DNA of 64,000 nucleotides, from the NCBI GenBank assembly GCA_000972765.1, contig CP011265.1:434001-498000 (forward strand), given 5' to 3'. This document shows, in pieces, positions 1-6,776 of this stretch. Source of the stretch: Verrucomicrobia bacterium IMCC26134 (lineage in GTDB: Bacteria > Verrucomicrobiota > Verrucomicrobiia > Opitutales > Opitutaceae). The position numbers and the translations under genes were made by a program. How positions within the stretch are numbered: the first letter of the stretch is position 1; each line of letters begins with the position of its first letter. Under the pieces are notes generated by a model. The model was not told the origin of the DNA, searched no databases, and saw nothing but the letters and a program-made list of their open reading frames with translations.

Positions 1-1212
1 GAGGGCGGAGTCGAGGCGGGCGAGGGCGTCGGCGCGGTCGGCGCCGTGGACGATGATCTTGGCGATCATGGGATCGTAGAAGGCAGAGACCTCGCTGCCG
101 GTCTCGACCCAGGTTTCGATGCGGGCGGTTTTGGGGAAGTGGACGTCGGTGAGGGTGCCGGCGGCGGGTTGGAAGTTTTTGCCAGCGTCCTCGGCGTAGA
201 GGCGGACCTGGATGGAAGCGCCGGTGGAGACCGGGATGTAGGAAGCGAGGTCGAGGGTGCCGGCGGCGGCGCGGATCATCCAGTCGACGAGATCGATGCC
301 GGTGACTTCCTCGGTGACGCCGTGCTCGACCTGAAGGCGGGTGTTGACCTCGAGGAAGTAGAAGTGGCCGCTGGCGTTGTCGTAAACGAACTCGACGGTG
401 CCGGCGTTGGTGTAGCCGGCGGCGGTGCCGAGGCGGGCGGCGCAGGCGAGCAGATCGGCGCGTTGGGCGGCGGTGAGACCCGGGGCGGGGGTTTCCTCGA
501 CGACCTTTTGGTTGCGGCGCTGGACGGAGCAGTCGCGTTCGCCGAGGGCGACGACGTGGCCGTGGGAGTCGCCGAGGATCTGGACCTCGATGTGGCGGGC
601 GTGCTCGACAAACTTTTCCAGGAAGACGCCGCCGTCCTTGAAATTGTTTTTCGCGAGACGCACGACGGACTCGAAGGCGGGGGCGAGCTCGGCGGGTTTG
701 CGGATGAGAGACATGCCGATGCCGCCGCCGCCGCCAGTGCTCTTGAGCATGACGGGGTAGCCGATGCGGGAGGCCTCGCGTTGGGCGGTGGCGAGGTCGG
801 GGAGGAGGTCGGTGCCGGGCAGGAGCGGGACGCCGTGGGCTTTGGCGAGGGCGCGGGCGGAGTGCTTGGGGCCGAGCTGGCGCATTTGCGCGGCGCGGGG
901 GCCGATGAAGGCGATGCCGGCGGCTTCGCAGGCTTCGACGAAGGCCGCGTTTTCAGAGAGGAACCCGTAGCCGGGGTGGATGGCCTGGGCGCCGGTGGCT
1001 TTGGCGGCGGCGAGGATTTTTTCGGCGTCGAGATAGGATTGGGCGGCCGGGCTGGCGCCGAGGTGGACGGACTCGTCGGCCTGCGAGACGTGGAGACTGT
1101 GGCGATCGGCGTCGGAATAAACGGCGACGGAGGCGATGCCCATGTGGCGGAGCGTGCGGATGATGCGGCAGGCGATGGCGCCGCGGTTGGCGATGAGGAC
1201 TTTGGTGAACAT
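1..1212 (-). CDS. Urea/guanidine carboxylase, N-terminal biotin carboxylase domain (partial)
   Basis: The first 404 codons of a biotin-dependent carboxylase run off the left edge. The protein opens with MFTKVLIANRGAIACRIIR, the classic biotin carboxylase start. It then shows the ATP-grasp glycine-rich loop (KSTGGGGGIGM), the ERDCSVQRRNQKVVEE block and the EVNTRLQVEH active-site segment, and enters the biotin carboxylase C-terminal domain. Biotin carboxylase alone cannot distinguish acetyl-CoA, urea or guanidine carboxylases. The neighbours (two DUF1989 proteins and a nitrate/taurine-type ABC importer) point to the urea/guanidine carboxylase family, which carboxylates urea or guanidine using ATP and bicarbonate. 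The carboxyltransferase and biotin carrier domains that would fix the substrate lie outside the window. It is the last visible gene of the minus-strand operon. Confidence 0.85.
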   Translation of the reverse strand, partial: MFTKVLIANRGAIACRIIRTLRHMGIASVAVYSDADRHSLHVSQADESVHLGASPAAQSYLDAEKILAAAKATGAQAIHPGYGFLSENAAFVEACEAAGIAFIGPRAAQMRQLGPKHSARALAKAHGVPLLPGTDLLPDLATAQREASRIGYPVMLKSTGGGGGIGMSLIRKPAELAPAFESVVRLAKNNFKDGGVFLEKFVEHARHIEVQILGDSHGHVVALGERDCSVQRRNQKVVEETPAPGLTAAQRADLLACAARLGTAAGYTNAGTVEFVYDNASGHFYFLEVNTRLQVEHGVTEEVTGIDLVDWMIRAAAGTLDLASYIPVSTGASIQVRLYAEDAGKNFQPAAGTLTDVHFPKTARIETWVETGSEVSAFYDPMIAKIIVHGADRADALARLDSAL

Positions 1213-1318
1213 GGGAAGTAAGGTGTCGCGCGAAAGGCGCTAACGACGCGAGGTTCGGAAAAGGGTTGGGAGGATTGGGCCTTCGCGCCCTTTGCATCCT
1301 TCGCGGGATAATGGTTGG

Positions 1319-1975
1319 TCAGTTCCAGATGAGGACCTCGACGGGGGTGGGGTTCCAGCCGTTGCAGGGGTTGTTAAGCTGGGGGCAGTTGCTGATGAGG
1401 CAGACGATGTCCATGCGGGCGACCATCTCGACGTATTTGCCGGGGGAAGACACGCCGTCTGCGAATTGAAGGCCGCCCTCGGGAGTCACGGGCACGTTCA
1501 TGAAGAAGTTAATGTTGGCCGGGATGTCGCGCTTGTTGAGATCAAAGGTGGAGCCTGGCCAGGTCATGAGGCCGAGGAGAAAACTCTGGCGGCAGGAGTG
1601 CATGTGGCGCGTGCCGTGACCGTAGCGGAGCGTGTTGGCCTCGCAGGAACAGGCGCCGCCGAGGGTGTCGTGGCGACCACAGGTGTCGGCGGTGATCTCG
1701 GCGAGGACGCGGAGTTCGTTGGAGTAGAGCCTGGTGCCGGTGGTGAGGTAGATGCCGCCGTTTTCGCGGATAGTATCCTGCGCGCTGTAGCGTTCGCGGA
1801 AGTCGGTGGCCCGATAGAAGAGGGTGTCGGCGGCCTGGTTGCCCTCGAGGTCGAGGATGCGCAGCGTCTGGCCGGCTTTGATCTCGTGCATCCAGAAGTC
1901 GCCGGCGGGGATGACGCGGCGGTAGGCGGCGTCGGCCGGGGCTAGGGGAGATTCGGTGTAAATGAGGACGGACAT
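1319..1975 (-). CDS. DUF1989 protein, carboxyguanidine deiminase subunit (urea carboxylase-associated protein 2)
   Basis: A 218-residue protein of the DUF1989 family, long annotated as urea carboxylase-associated protein 2. Family work has shown that such pairs act as a two-subunit carboxyguanidine deiminase, converting carboxyguanidine to allophanate and ammonia. Visible family blocks are [13 protein letters not shown], the cysteine/histidine-rich [16 protein letters not shown] and [15 protein letters not shown]. The ATG at 1975 gives the usual family length; open frame continues upstream but overlaps the preceding gene's spacer. It lies 35 nt after the paralogous gene and 106 nt before the carboxylase. 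Subunit assignment A or B is not certain from sequence alone. Confidence 0.85.
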   Translation of the reverse strand: MSVLIYTESPLAPADAAYRRVIPAGDFWMHEIKAGQTLRILDLEGNQAADTLFYRATDFRERYSAQDTIRENGGIYLTTGTRLYSNELRVLAEITADTCGRHDTLGGACSCEANTLRYGHGTRHMHSCRQSFLLGLMTWPGSTFDLNKRDIPANINFFMNVPVTPEGGLQFADGVSSPGKYVEMVARMDIVCLISNCPQLNNPCNGWNPTPVEVLIWN

Positions 1976-2010
1976 GGCAGGGGCGGAGGATTTTTTTCGC
2001 GCGACAATGC

Positions 2011-2811
2011 TTAGAGGCTGAAGAGTTCGGAGTTGTAGAGGGCGCGCTGGTTTTCGGGGCGGTAGGTGCGGCAGTAGTCGTCGGCTGCGGGTGGCGGGGT
2101 TGAGTGGATTTGGAGCATGATGGGTTTGGGGCCGTAGGCAGGCGACGAGTCGAGCGGATGGTGGCAGGTGGTGAGGACAACGAGGACGTCGAGCTCGGCA
2201 CGGAGGTCGAGGTGGTCGCCGGCGCGGGCGTGGTTGGGGACGTAGCTCAGGCGGCCCTCGGAGTCGGTGGCGAGTTTGCTGAAGAAGTTGATGTTGGGGA
2301 CGAGGTCGCGGGCGTTGAGACCGTGCTTGGCGAGCTCGATGAGGAAGTGGTCGCGGGAGTTGCGGTGCCAGGCGTTGCGGGCGTTCTGGTAGTTTTGAGC
2401 GCCCCATTTTTTCTCGACGTGGGCGGCGGTGTCGTGACCGCCGAGGGGGTCGTGCCAACCGAGAGTGTCACCGGTGAGGGAGAAGAGGGCGCGGCCCATG
2501 TCGGAGTAGAGCATGAAGCCGGTGGTGAGCTTGGCGGTGTGCTGGCCCTTGAGGGTGTCGGGCATGTTGTAGCGGTCGATGGGCTCGGCGCGGTTGAAAC
2601 AGAGGAAGGAGACATTGGCACCGGTTTCGAGGGCGGTGAGGCGCAGGGTGGTGTGGCGGCGGACGACGAGGGAAACGGCGGAGCCACCGGGGATGGTATC
2701 CTCGTGGAGCAGGCGATCGGCGGGGATGGGCGCGGGGTGCGGCACCGGGCCGGTGGGGCGAGGAGTGGTGAAGGAGGTGCCGGAGGGGGCGGGAGGAACG
2801 AAGAGCGGCAT
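2011..2811 (-). CDS. DUF1989 protein, carboxyguanidine deiminase subunit (urea carboxylase-associated protein 1)
   Basis: A 266-residue paralogue of the following gene and the larger member of the DUF1989 pair. It carries [34 protein letters not shown] and [15 protein letters not shown], matching the UAAP1 form. With its partner it probably forms carboxyguanidine deiminase, the step after guanidine carboxylation in guanidine assimilation. The ATG at 2811 starts [11 protein letters not shown]; no Shine-Dalgarno is visible. It lies about 100 nt downstream of the NikR-like gene in the same operon. The older reading, an accessory factor for urea carboxylase, cannot be excluded without the carboxylase's specificity domain. 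Confidence 0.85.
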   Translation of the reverse strand: MPLFVPPAPSGTSFTTPRPTGPVPHPAPIPADRLLHEDTIPGGSAVSLVVRRHTTLRLTALETGANVSFLCFNRAEPIDRYNMPDTLKGQHTAKLTTGFMLYSDMGRALFSLTGDTLGWHDPLGGHDTAAHVEKKWGAQNYQNARNAWHRNSRDHFLIELAKHGLNARDLVPNINFFSKLATDSEGRLSYVPNHARAGDHLDLRAELDVLVVLTTCHHPLDSSPAYGPKPIMLQIHSTPPPAADDYCRTYRPENQRALYNSELFSL

Positions 2812-2914
2812 GGCGGCGGTAAATAAGTATGAAGAAAAGTCAGATTCGTAATACTGCAGGAAGGGTGCCAGATCAGGAGTAACTTGCGCGGGCAGGGCTT
2901 GCTTCGCCGTCTCG

Positions 2915-3355
2915 CTACAGGAGCGGGGGGAGGGCGGTGGCGGCCAAGGTGAGTTTTCCCTGTTTGACGCCGCGGACGGTGACGAGTTCGTCGGCGAGGG
3001 CCTGGAGTTTGTCGGCGGGGCCCTGGACGAGGAGAACCTCCATGTAGTTGTGATGCTCGAGGTGAACGTGCATCGAGGTGACCACCATCAGGTAGTAGGC
3101 GTGCTGGATGGCGGCGAGTTTGGCCTGGAGGCCGGCTTTGCGGTGGTCGTAGACGAGGCTGATGGTGCCGGCGACGGAGGCGGTGCCGATGTGGGCGGCG
3201 TAGTCGACAAGGCCGTCTCGGGCGAGGGTGGCGACGGCTTGGGAGCGGCTGGCGTAGCCTCGACGTTTGACCATCAGGTCGAGTTCATCGAGTAGGCTCT
3301 CGGGCAGCGAGACGGTGAAGCGGGCGGTTTTGTCGCGTTTGGCGGCGGCAGTCAT
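2915..3355 (-). CDS. NikR-like ribbon-helix-helix regulator with altered metal site
   Basis: A 146-residue protein with an N-terminal ribbon-helix-helix DNA-binding segment (ARFTVSLPESLLDELDLM, then RRGYASRSQA) and a C-terminal ACT-like NikR domain. Aligned by spacing to E. coli NikR, the nickel ligands His76, His87 and His89 correspond to His85, His96 and His98 here. The fourth ligand, Cys95, is replaced by Tyr104. The protein may therefore bind a different metal, bind nickel weakly, or sense something else. It sits inside the ABC importer/carboxyguanidine deiminase operon, between the ATPase and DUF1989 genes, which suggests it regulates that operon. The fold assignment is firm; the effector and operator are unknown. 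Confidence 0.85.
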   Translation of the reverse strand: MTAAAKRDKTARFTVSLPESLLDELDLMVKRRGYASRSQAVATLARDGLVDYAAHIGTASVAGTISLVYDHRKAGLQAKLAAIQHAYYLMVVTSMHVHLEHHNYMEVLLVQGPADKLQALADELVTVRGVKQGKLTLAATALPPLL

Positions 3356-3402
3356 GGTGGGCGGGGTTTTGCGAAAGAAGCCAAGTGGTGGCGGCGGGTG
3401 GG

Positions 3403-4326
3403 TTATTCGACGTCGTCGCCGGCTTGGGTGAGGCGGATGAAAGGAAGGGGCGCGTGGTCGGGTGCGCCTGCGGAGGGGGCGGGGTGGATGAGGGAGTCGA
3501 GGTGCTTGCGCATGGCCTGAAATTCGGGGGTGGCAAACTGATCGAGACGGCGCGGACGTGGGACGGGGACCTCGATGAACTCCTGGACCTCGCCGGGGTT
3601 GGCTTTTAAAACGAGGATGCGGTCGGCGAGCAGGATGGCCTCGTCCATGTCGTGGGTGATGAAAACGATGGTGATATCCACGTTGCGCCAGATCTCGAGC
3701 AGGTGGGCCTGCATCTGGGCGCGGGTGCTGGGGTCGAGTGCGCCGAAGGGCTCGTCCATGAGAAGAATCTTCGGGCCGGCGGCGAGGGCGCGGGCGATGG
3801 CGACGCGTTGTTTCATACCGCCGGAGAGCTGGTGGGGATAGGAATCGTGAAATTTACCGAGACCGACGAGGTCGAGCCACTGGCGGGCCTCGCGGTCGGC
3901 GGGGCCGTCTGAGCGGCCCTGCATGTCGAGGCCGAAGCGGACGTTTTGGGTGAGCGTGAGCCACGGGAAAAGGGTGTAGCCTTGAAAAACCATGCCGCGG
4001 TCGGGGCCCGGGCCGTTGACGGGTTGGCCGTCCACCAAGATGCGGCCGGCGGAGACGGGCTGGAGGCCGGCGATGACGCGGGCGAAGGTGGACTTGCCGC
4101 ATCCGGAAGGGCCGATGACGCACATGAGTTCGCGACGGTGGATGCTGACGTTGATGTCGCGCAGGGCGGTGACGCGGCCGCGCTCGCTGTCGAACTCGCA
4201 GGAGAGGTGCTCGGCCTGCAGGATGACTGGGCGGGTGTGGAGCTTGGTGAAGCGAGCGGCGACGGCCTCGGACTGGACGCGGTAGGCGAGGTCGAGTGAC
4301 GAGGGATTTTGGGACGCGAGGGACAC
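3403..4326 (-). CDS. ABC transporter ATPase, nitrate/taurine type
   Basis: A 307-residue ATPase of the NitT/TauT importer class, probably energising uptake of guanidine or urea. Visible motifs are Walker [10 protein letters not shown]-loop [10 protein letters not shown], signature [15 protein letters not shown], Walker [13 protein letters not shown] and the switch histidine in FITHDMDEA. The start is a GTG at 4326, 15 nt after the permease stop, so the two are probably translationally close. About 35 residues precede the usual nucleotide-binding domain start ([11 protein letters not shown]), so a later internal start is possible, but no ATG fits better. The C-terminal extension after [10 protein letters not shown] is typical of this class. 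Confidence 0.9.
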   Translation of the reverse strand: MSLASQNPSSLDLAYRVQSEAVAARFTKLHTRPVILQAEHLSCEFDSERGRVTALRDINVSIHRRELMCVIGPSGCGKSTFARVIAGLQPVSAGRILVDGQPVNGPGPDRGMVFQGYTLFPWLTLTQNVRFGLDMQGRSDGPADREARQWLDLVGLGKFHDSYPHQLSGGMKQRVAIARALAAGPKILLMDEPFGALDPSTRAQMQAHLLEIWRNVDITIVFITHDMDEAILLADRILVLKANPGEVQEFIEVPVPRPRRLDQFATPEFQAMRKHLDSLIHPAPSAGAPDHAPLPFIRLTQAGDDVE

Positions 4327-4341
4327 GGGTGAAGTCGCGGG

Positions 4342-5361
4342 TTAGACGCGAATGGAGGACGGGTTGGCCTTGGCGGGAGCGACCAACCAGGCAAAAAACG
4401 TGCGGGTGCGACTGCGGCGGGTGAGTTTCCAACCGAAGAGGCGGGCGCCGATGAAGGAGAGCAGCTGGTCGGTGGCGAGGCCGATGAGACCGATGATCAT
4501 GATGGCGGCGTAGACGTTGTCGAAGTTGCGATACTTGGCCTGCTGGTTGATGAAAAAAGTGATGCCGCTGCTGACGCCCACGACCTCGGCGACGACGAGG
4601 TAGGTCCATGCGCATCCGATGAGGATGCGGGTGTCATTGTAGAGATCGGGCAGGCAGGCGGGCAGGATGACGCGTCTAACCAGGAGACCGCGTTTGGCTC
4701 CGAGGGTTTGGGCGGCTTCGAGCAAGGCGGGGTCCACGCGGCGCACGGTGCCGGCGGTGACGAGGACCTGGGTGAAAAAAGTGCCGAGGAAAACGATGCC
4801 GATCTTGGGTTCGAGGTGAATGCCGAAGATCGCGACCATGAGCGCGCCAAAGGCGGGAGCGGGCATGTAGCGAACGAAATCCACGAAGGGCTCGGTCATG
4901 CGCGAGAGGGCGGGGTAGGACCCGCAGAGCAGGCCGAGCGGGAGCGCGACGAAAGAGGACAGGGCGAAGCCGAGGAAGATCGTCTTGATCGACATGACGA
5001 TGCTCTCGTGGAGCCAGAGGTCGCCCTTGAGGGTCGGCGGGGTGGTGAAGGCGCCGTAGAGGGCGCGCCCGACGGCATGGGGCGGCGGCAGGTAGAGCGG
5101 ATTGGCGGGTTCGCCGCTCGGAGGGACGAGGCCGGCGGAACTGGCTTTGGTGACCTGGGCTTGGAAATCGGCACGATCGAGGCGGAGGCCGGGCTTGATC
5201 CAGGCGACGGAGCCGGCGTCGGTGATTTTGACCTGCGGGTGCCAGAGCCACGGCACGTAGCTGATCGCGCTCCACATGGCCAAGGGGAGGGCGAACGCGA
5301 GCACCCAGAGAAGCCAGCGGTAGCGGGCGGGGGGTTCGCGGCGGACAGCGAAGAGCGGCAT
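4342..5361 (-). CDS. ABC transporter permease, nitrate/taurine type
   Basis: A 339-residue inner-membrane permease with an N-terminal transmembrane helix (WLLWVLAFALPLAMW), a roughly 80-residue hydrophilic segment, and then the binding-protein-dependent transport core. The cytoplasmic EAA loop is clear as EAAQTLGAKRGLLVRRVILP. The hydrophilic insertion after the first helix recurs in permeases found with urea-carboxylase-type operons. It lies between the binding protein (81 nt upstream, across a terminator-like hairpin) and the ATPase (15 nt downstream). The start is the ATG at 5361, giving MPLFAVRREPP. Confidence 0.9.
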   Translation of the reverse strand: MPLFAVRREPPARYRWLLWVLAFALPLAMWSAISYVPWLWHPQVKITDAGSVAWIKPGLRLDRADFQAQVTKASSAGLVPPSGEPANPLYLPPPHAVGRALYGAFTTPPTLKGDLWLHESIVMSIKTIFLGFALSSFVALPLGLLCGSYPALSRMTEPFVDFVRYMPAPAFGALMVAIFGIHLEPKIGIVFLGTFFTQVLVTAGTVRRVDPALLEAAQTLGAKRGLLVRRVILPACLPDLYNDTRILIGCAWTYLVVAEVVGVSSGITFFINQQAKYRNFDNVYAAIMIIGLIGLATDQLLSFIGARLFGWKLTRRSRTRTFFAWLVAPAKANPSSIRV

Positions 5362-5385
5362 GGGCGGGCGGCGAAAGCGGTTTAG

Positions 5386-5416
5386 AAAAAGCCCCCGCGC
5401 GTGGTCGCGCGAGGGC
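5386..5416 (-). terminator. Intra-operon Rho-independent terminator/attenuator
   Basis: On the minus strand an 11-bp GC-rich inverted repeat (5391-5401 with 5406-5416, one mismatch, 4-nt loop) is followed by a five-T run (5390-5386). It lies between the substrate-binding protein stop and the permease start. Its likely role is partial termination, so the binding protein is made in excess over the membrane components. The structure is seen; the attenuation is inferred. Confidence 0.7.
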
Positions 5417-5442
5417 TCGTTGAAAGGCGAGAGGGCGGTCGC

Positions 5443-6468
5443 TTACTTCTTGGCCTCGGCTTTCGGGGCCGGGGCCTTCTTTGGAGCGGCGGCCTCGGCC
5501 ATCAACGAAGCGTCGATGTAGTCGGCTACGGGCTGGCTGACCTTATACACGCCATTTTTCACGTTGAAGTCATCGGCGATCTTGGATGATCCGGCGACGG
5601 AGCCGAAGCCGGCAGCCGCGGAGGCGAGAATTTTGGCCCCGTCGGCCAACGGGAGAAACTTGGTGCCGGGGAGGAATTCGGCATAGGTGGCGGCGTCAAC
5701 GCCGGCCTTGGCAGCCATGATCTTGATGCCATCGGCGCGGGTGGCGGGGTCGGCGAGATAGGCGACGATCTTGTCCCAGACGGCGACGAACTTCAGCCAT
5801 TCAGCGCGGTGTTCGGCTAGGCTTTGAGGGGAGACGGAGACGGTGTCGTAGATCAGGCCGGGGACGTTGGCGCTGGTGAAGATGGCCTTGGAACCGGGGA
5901 CGGCCTTGAGGGCGCCGCCGGAGTTGGGCTGCCAGGCGCCGATGGCGTCCACCTGACCGGAGGCGAGGACCTGCGGAGTCTGGCCGGTGGGGGTGGGGAC
6001 GATCTCGACGTCGGACTCGGAGAGACCGGCCGATTCGAGGGCCTTGAGGAGGAGCAGATGTTCAACAAAGCCGACCTCGATACCGACCTTTTTTCCTTTG
6101 AGATCCTTCATGGACTCTATGCCGGGCTTGGCGACGATCATGTCGTTGCCGTTGGAGTAGTCGGTGATTAGAATGGAGATGTTTTTCGCGCCGCCTGCGC
6201 CGGTGACGAGGCCGTCGCCGTTGGTGACCATGACGGCGTCGACTTTGCCGGCGGTGAAGGCCTCCATGGAGGGGCCGTATTCAAACCAGAGGAGATCGAC
6301 GTCCACTCCGGCGTCTTTGAACCAGCCTTTTTGTTCGGCGATGGCGAAGGCGGTCCAGCCCGGCCAGTCGGAGTAAGCGACCTTGAGTGGGGCGGCGAAA
6401 GCGACCGAGGCGGCGAGGCCGGCGGCGGCGAAGGTGAGGAGGGCGGAGCGGAGACGAGGCAGGCGCAT
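5443..6468 (-). CDS. ABC transporter substrate-binding protein, nitrate/taurine/guanidine type
   Basis: A 341-residue periplasmic binding protein with a Sec signal peptide ([20 protein letters not shown], cleavage near AFA-AP). The mature start, [20 protein letters not shown], is typical of NitT/TauT solute-binding proteins. The C-terminus ends in a lysine/alanine/proline-rich tail ([12 protein letters not shown]) that could be a flexible linker. It is the first gene of the operon, with a sigma-54-like promoter about 75 nt upstream and a terminator-like hairpin just downstream. Operon context suggests guanidine or urea as ligand; the binding residues do not prove it. Confidence 0.9.
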   Translation of the reverse strand: MRLPRLRSALLTFAAAGLAASVAFAAPLKVAYSDWPGWTAFAIAEQKGWFKDAGVDVDLLWFEYGPSMEAFTAGKVDAVMVTNGDGLVTGAGGAKNISILITDYSNGNDMIVAKPGIESMKDLKGKKVGIEVGFVEHLLLLKALESAGLSESDVEIVPTPTGQTPQVLASGQVDAIGAWQPNSGGALKAVPGSKAIFTSANVPGLIYDTVSVSPQSLAEHRAEWLKFVAVWDKIVAYLADPATRADGIKIMAAKAGVDAATYAEFLPGTKFLPLADGAKILASAAAGFGSVAGSSKIADDFNVKNGVYKVSQPVADYIDASLMAEAAAPKKAPAPKAEAKK

Positions 6469-6543
6469 GGCGGGTGTGGGTGGATTGCGTTTTATAGGTG
6501 AGAAAATCCCGAAGAGTATGACGTTTCCCGGGAATCGTGTGAA

Positions 6544-6560
6544 AGCATGGCCTGTGCCAG
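6544..6560 (-). promoter_or_regulatory. Sigma-54 (RpoN) promoter of the ABC/carboxyguanidine deiminase operon
   Basis: Read on the minus strand, CTGGCACAGGCCATGCT matches the sigma-54 consensus YTGGCACGRNNNTTGCW at nearly every position. The -24 GG and -12 GC are exactly 12 nt apart. Transcription would start near 6534, giving a leader of about 65 nt before the binding-protein ATG. Sigma-54 control fits nitrogen-limitation control of a guanidine/urea operon. No enhancer-binding-protein gene is adjacent and no clear NtrC site was found upstream. Confidence 0.65.
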
Positions 6561-6725
6561 CGGGCTTTTAACGATGTGTGATGGGTTAACCAAGGGTAGC
6601 TCGATGCCAGCAGGAGCTCACGGGGCCCTCGTCAATTCGGCTGAGGGGCACCGCCGCCGTCGACCCGGTTGGATGGCACTGGGGAATAGCTGCATGCCCT
6701 GCCCGACTGCGTGGCGGGGGTAGGT

Positions 6726-6766
6726 GCAGGCGCGCAAGCCTGCGGACATGAAACGTCTGGCGGACG
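6726..6766 (-). terminator. Two small hairpins downstream of ispG, possible terminator
   Basis: Downstream of the ispG stop on the minus strand are a 4-bp hairpin (6754-6766) flanked by A and T runs and a 6-bp hairpin (6726-6731 with 6738-6743). Neither has a strong U tract, so termination is only a suggestion. They may separate ispG transcription from the sigma-54 promoter 170 nt further on. Confidence 0.3.
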
Positions 6767-6776
6767 CTTTTGGGCG

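Noticed and set aside
6516-6521. NikR operator half-site GTATGA near the operon start
   Set aside because: The partner TCATAC at the expected 16-nt spacing is absent, and the regulator's DNA specificity is unknown.
6469-6776. Guanidine-I (ykkC) riboswitch upstream of the guanidine/urea operon
   Set aside because: A TTAAAAGCCCG string on the minus strand resembles part of the ykkC core, but the matching GGG strand, the CUAGGG start and the ACACGG block are missing. It also lies upstream of the sigma-54 site, so it would not be in that transcript. Guanidine-II and -III signatures were not found either.
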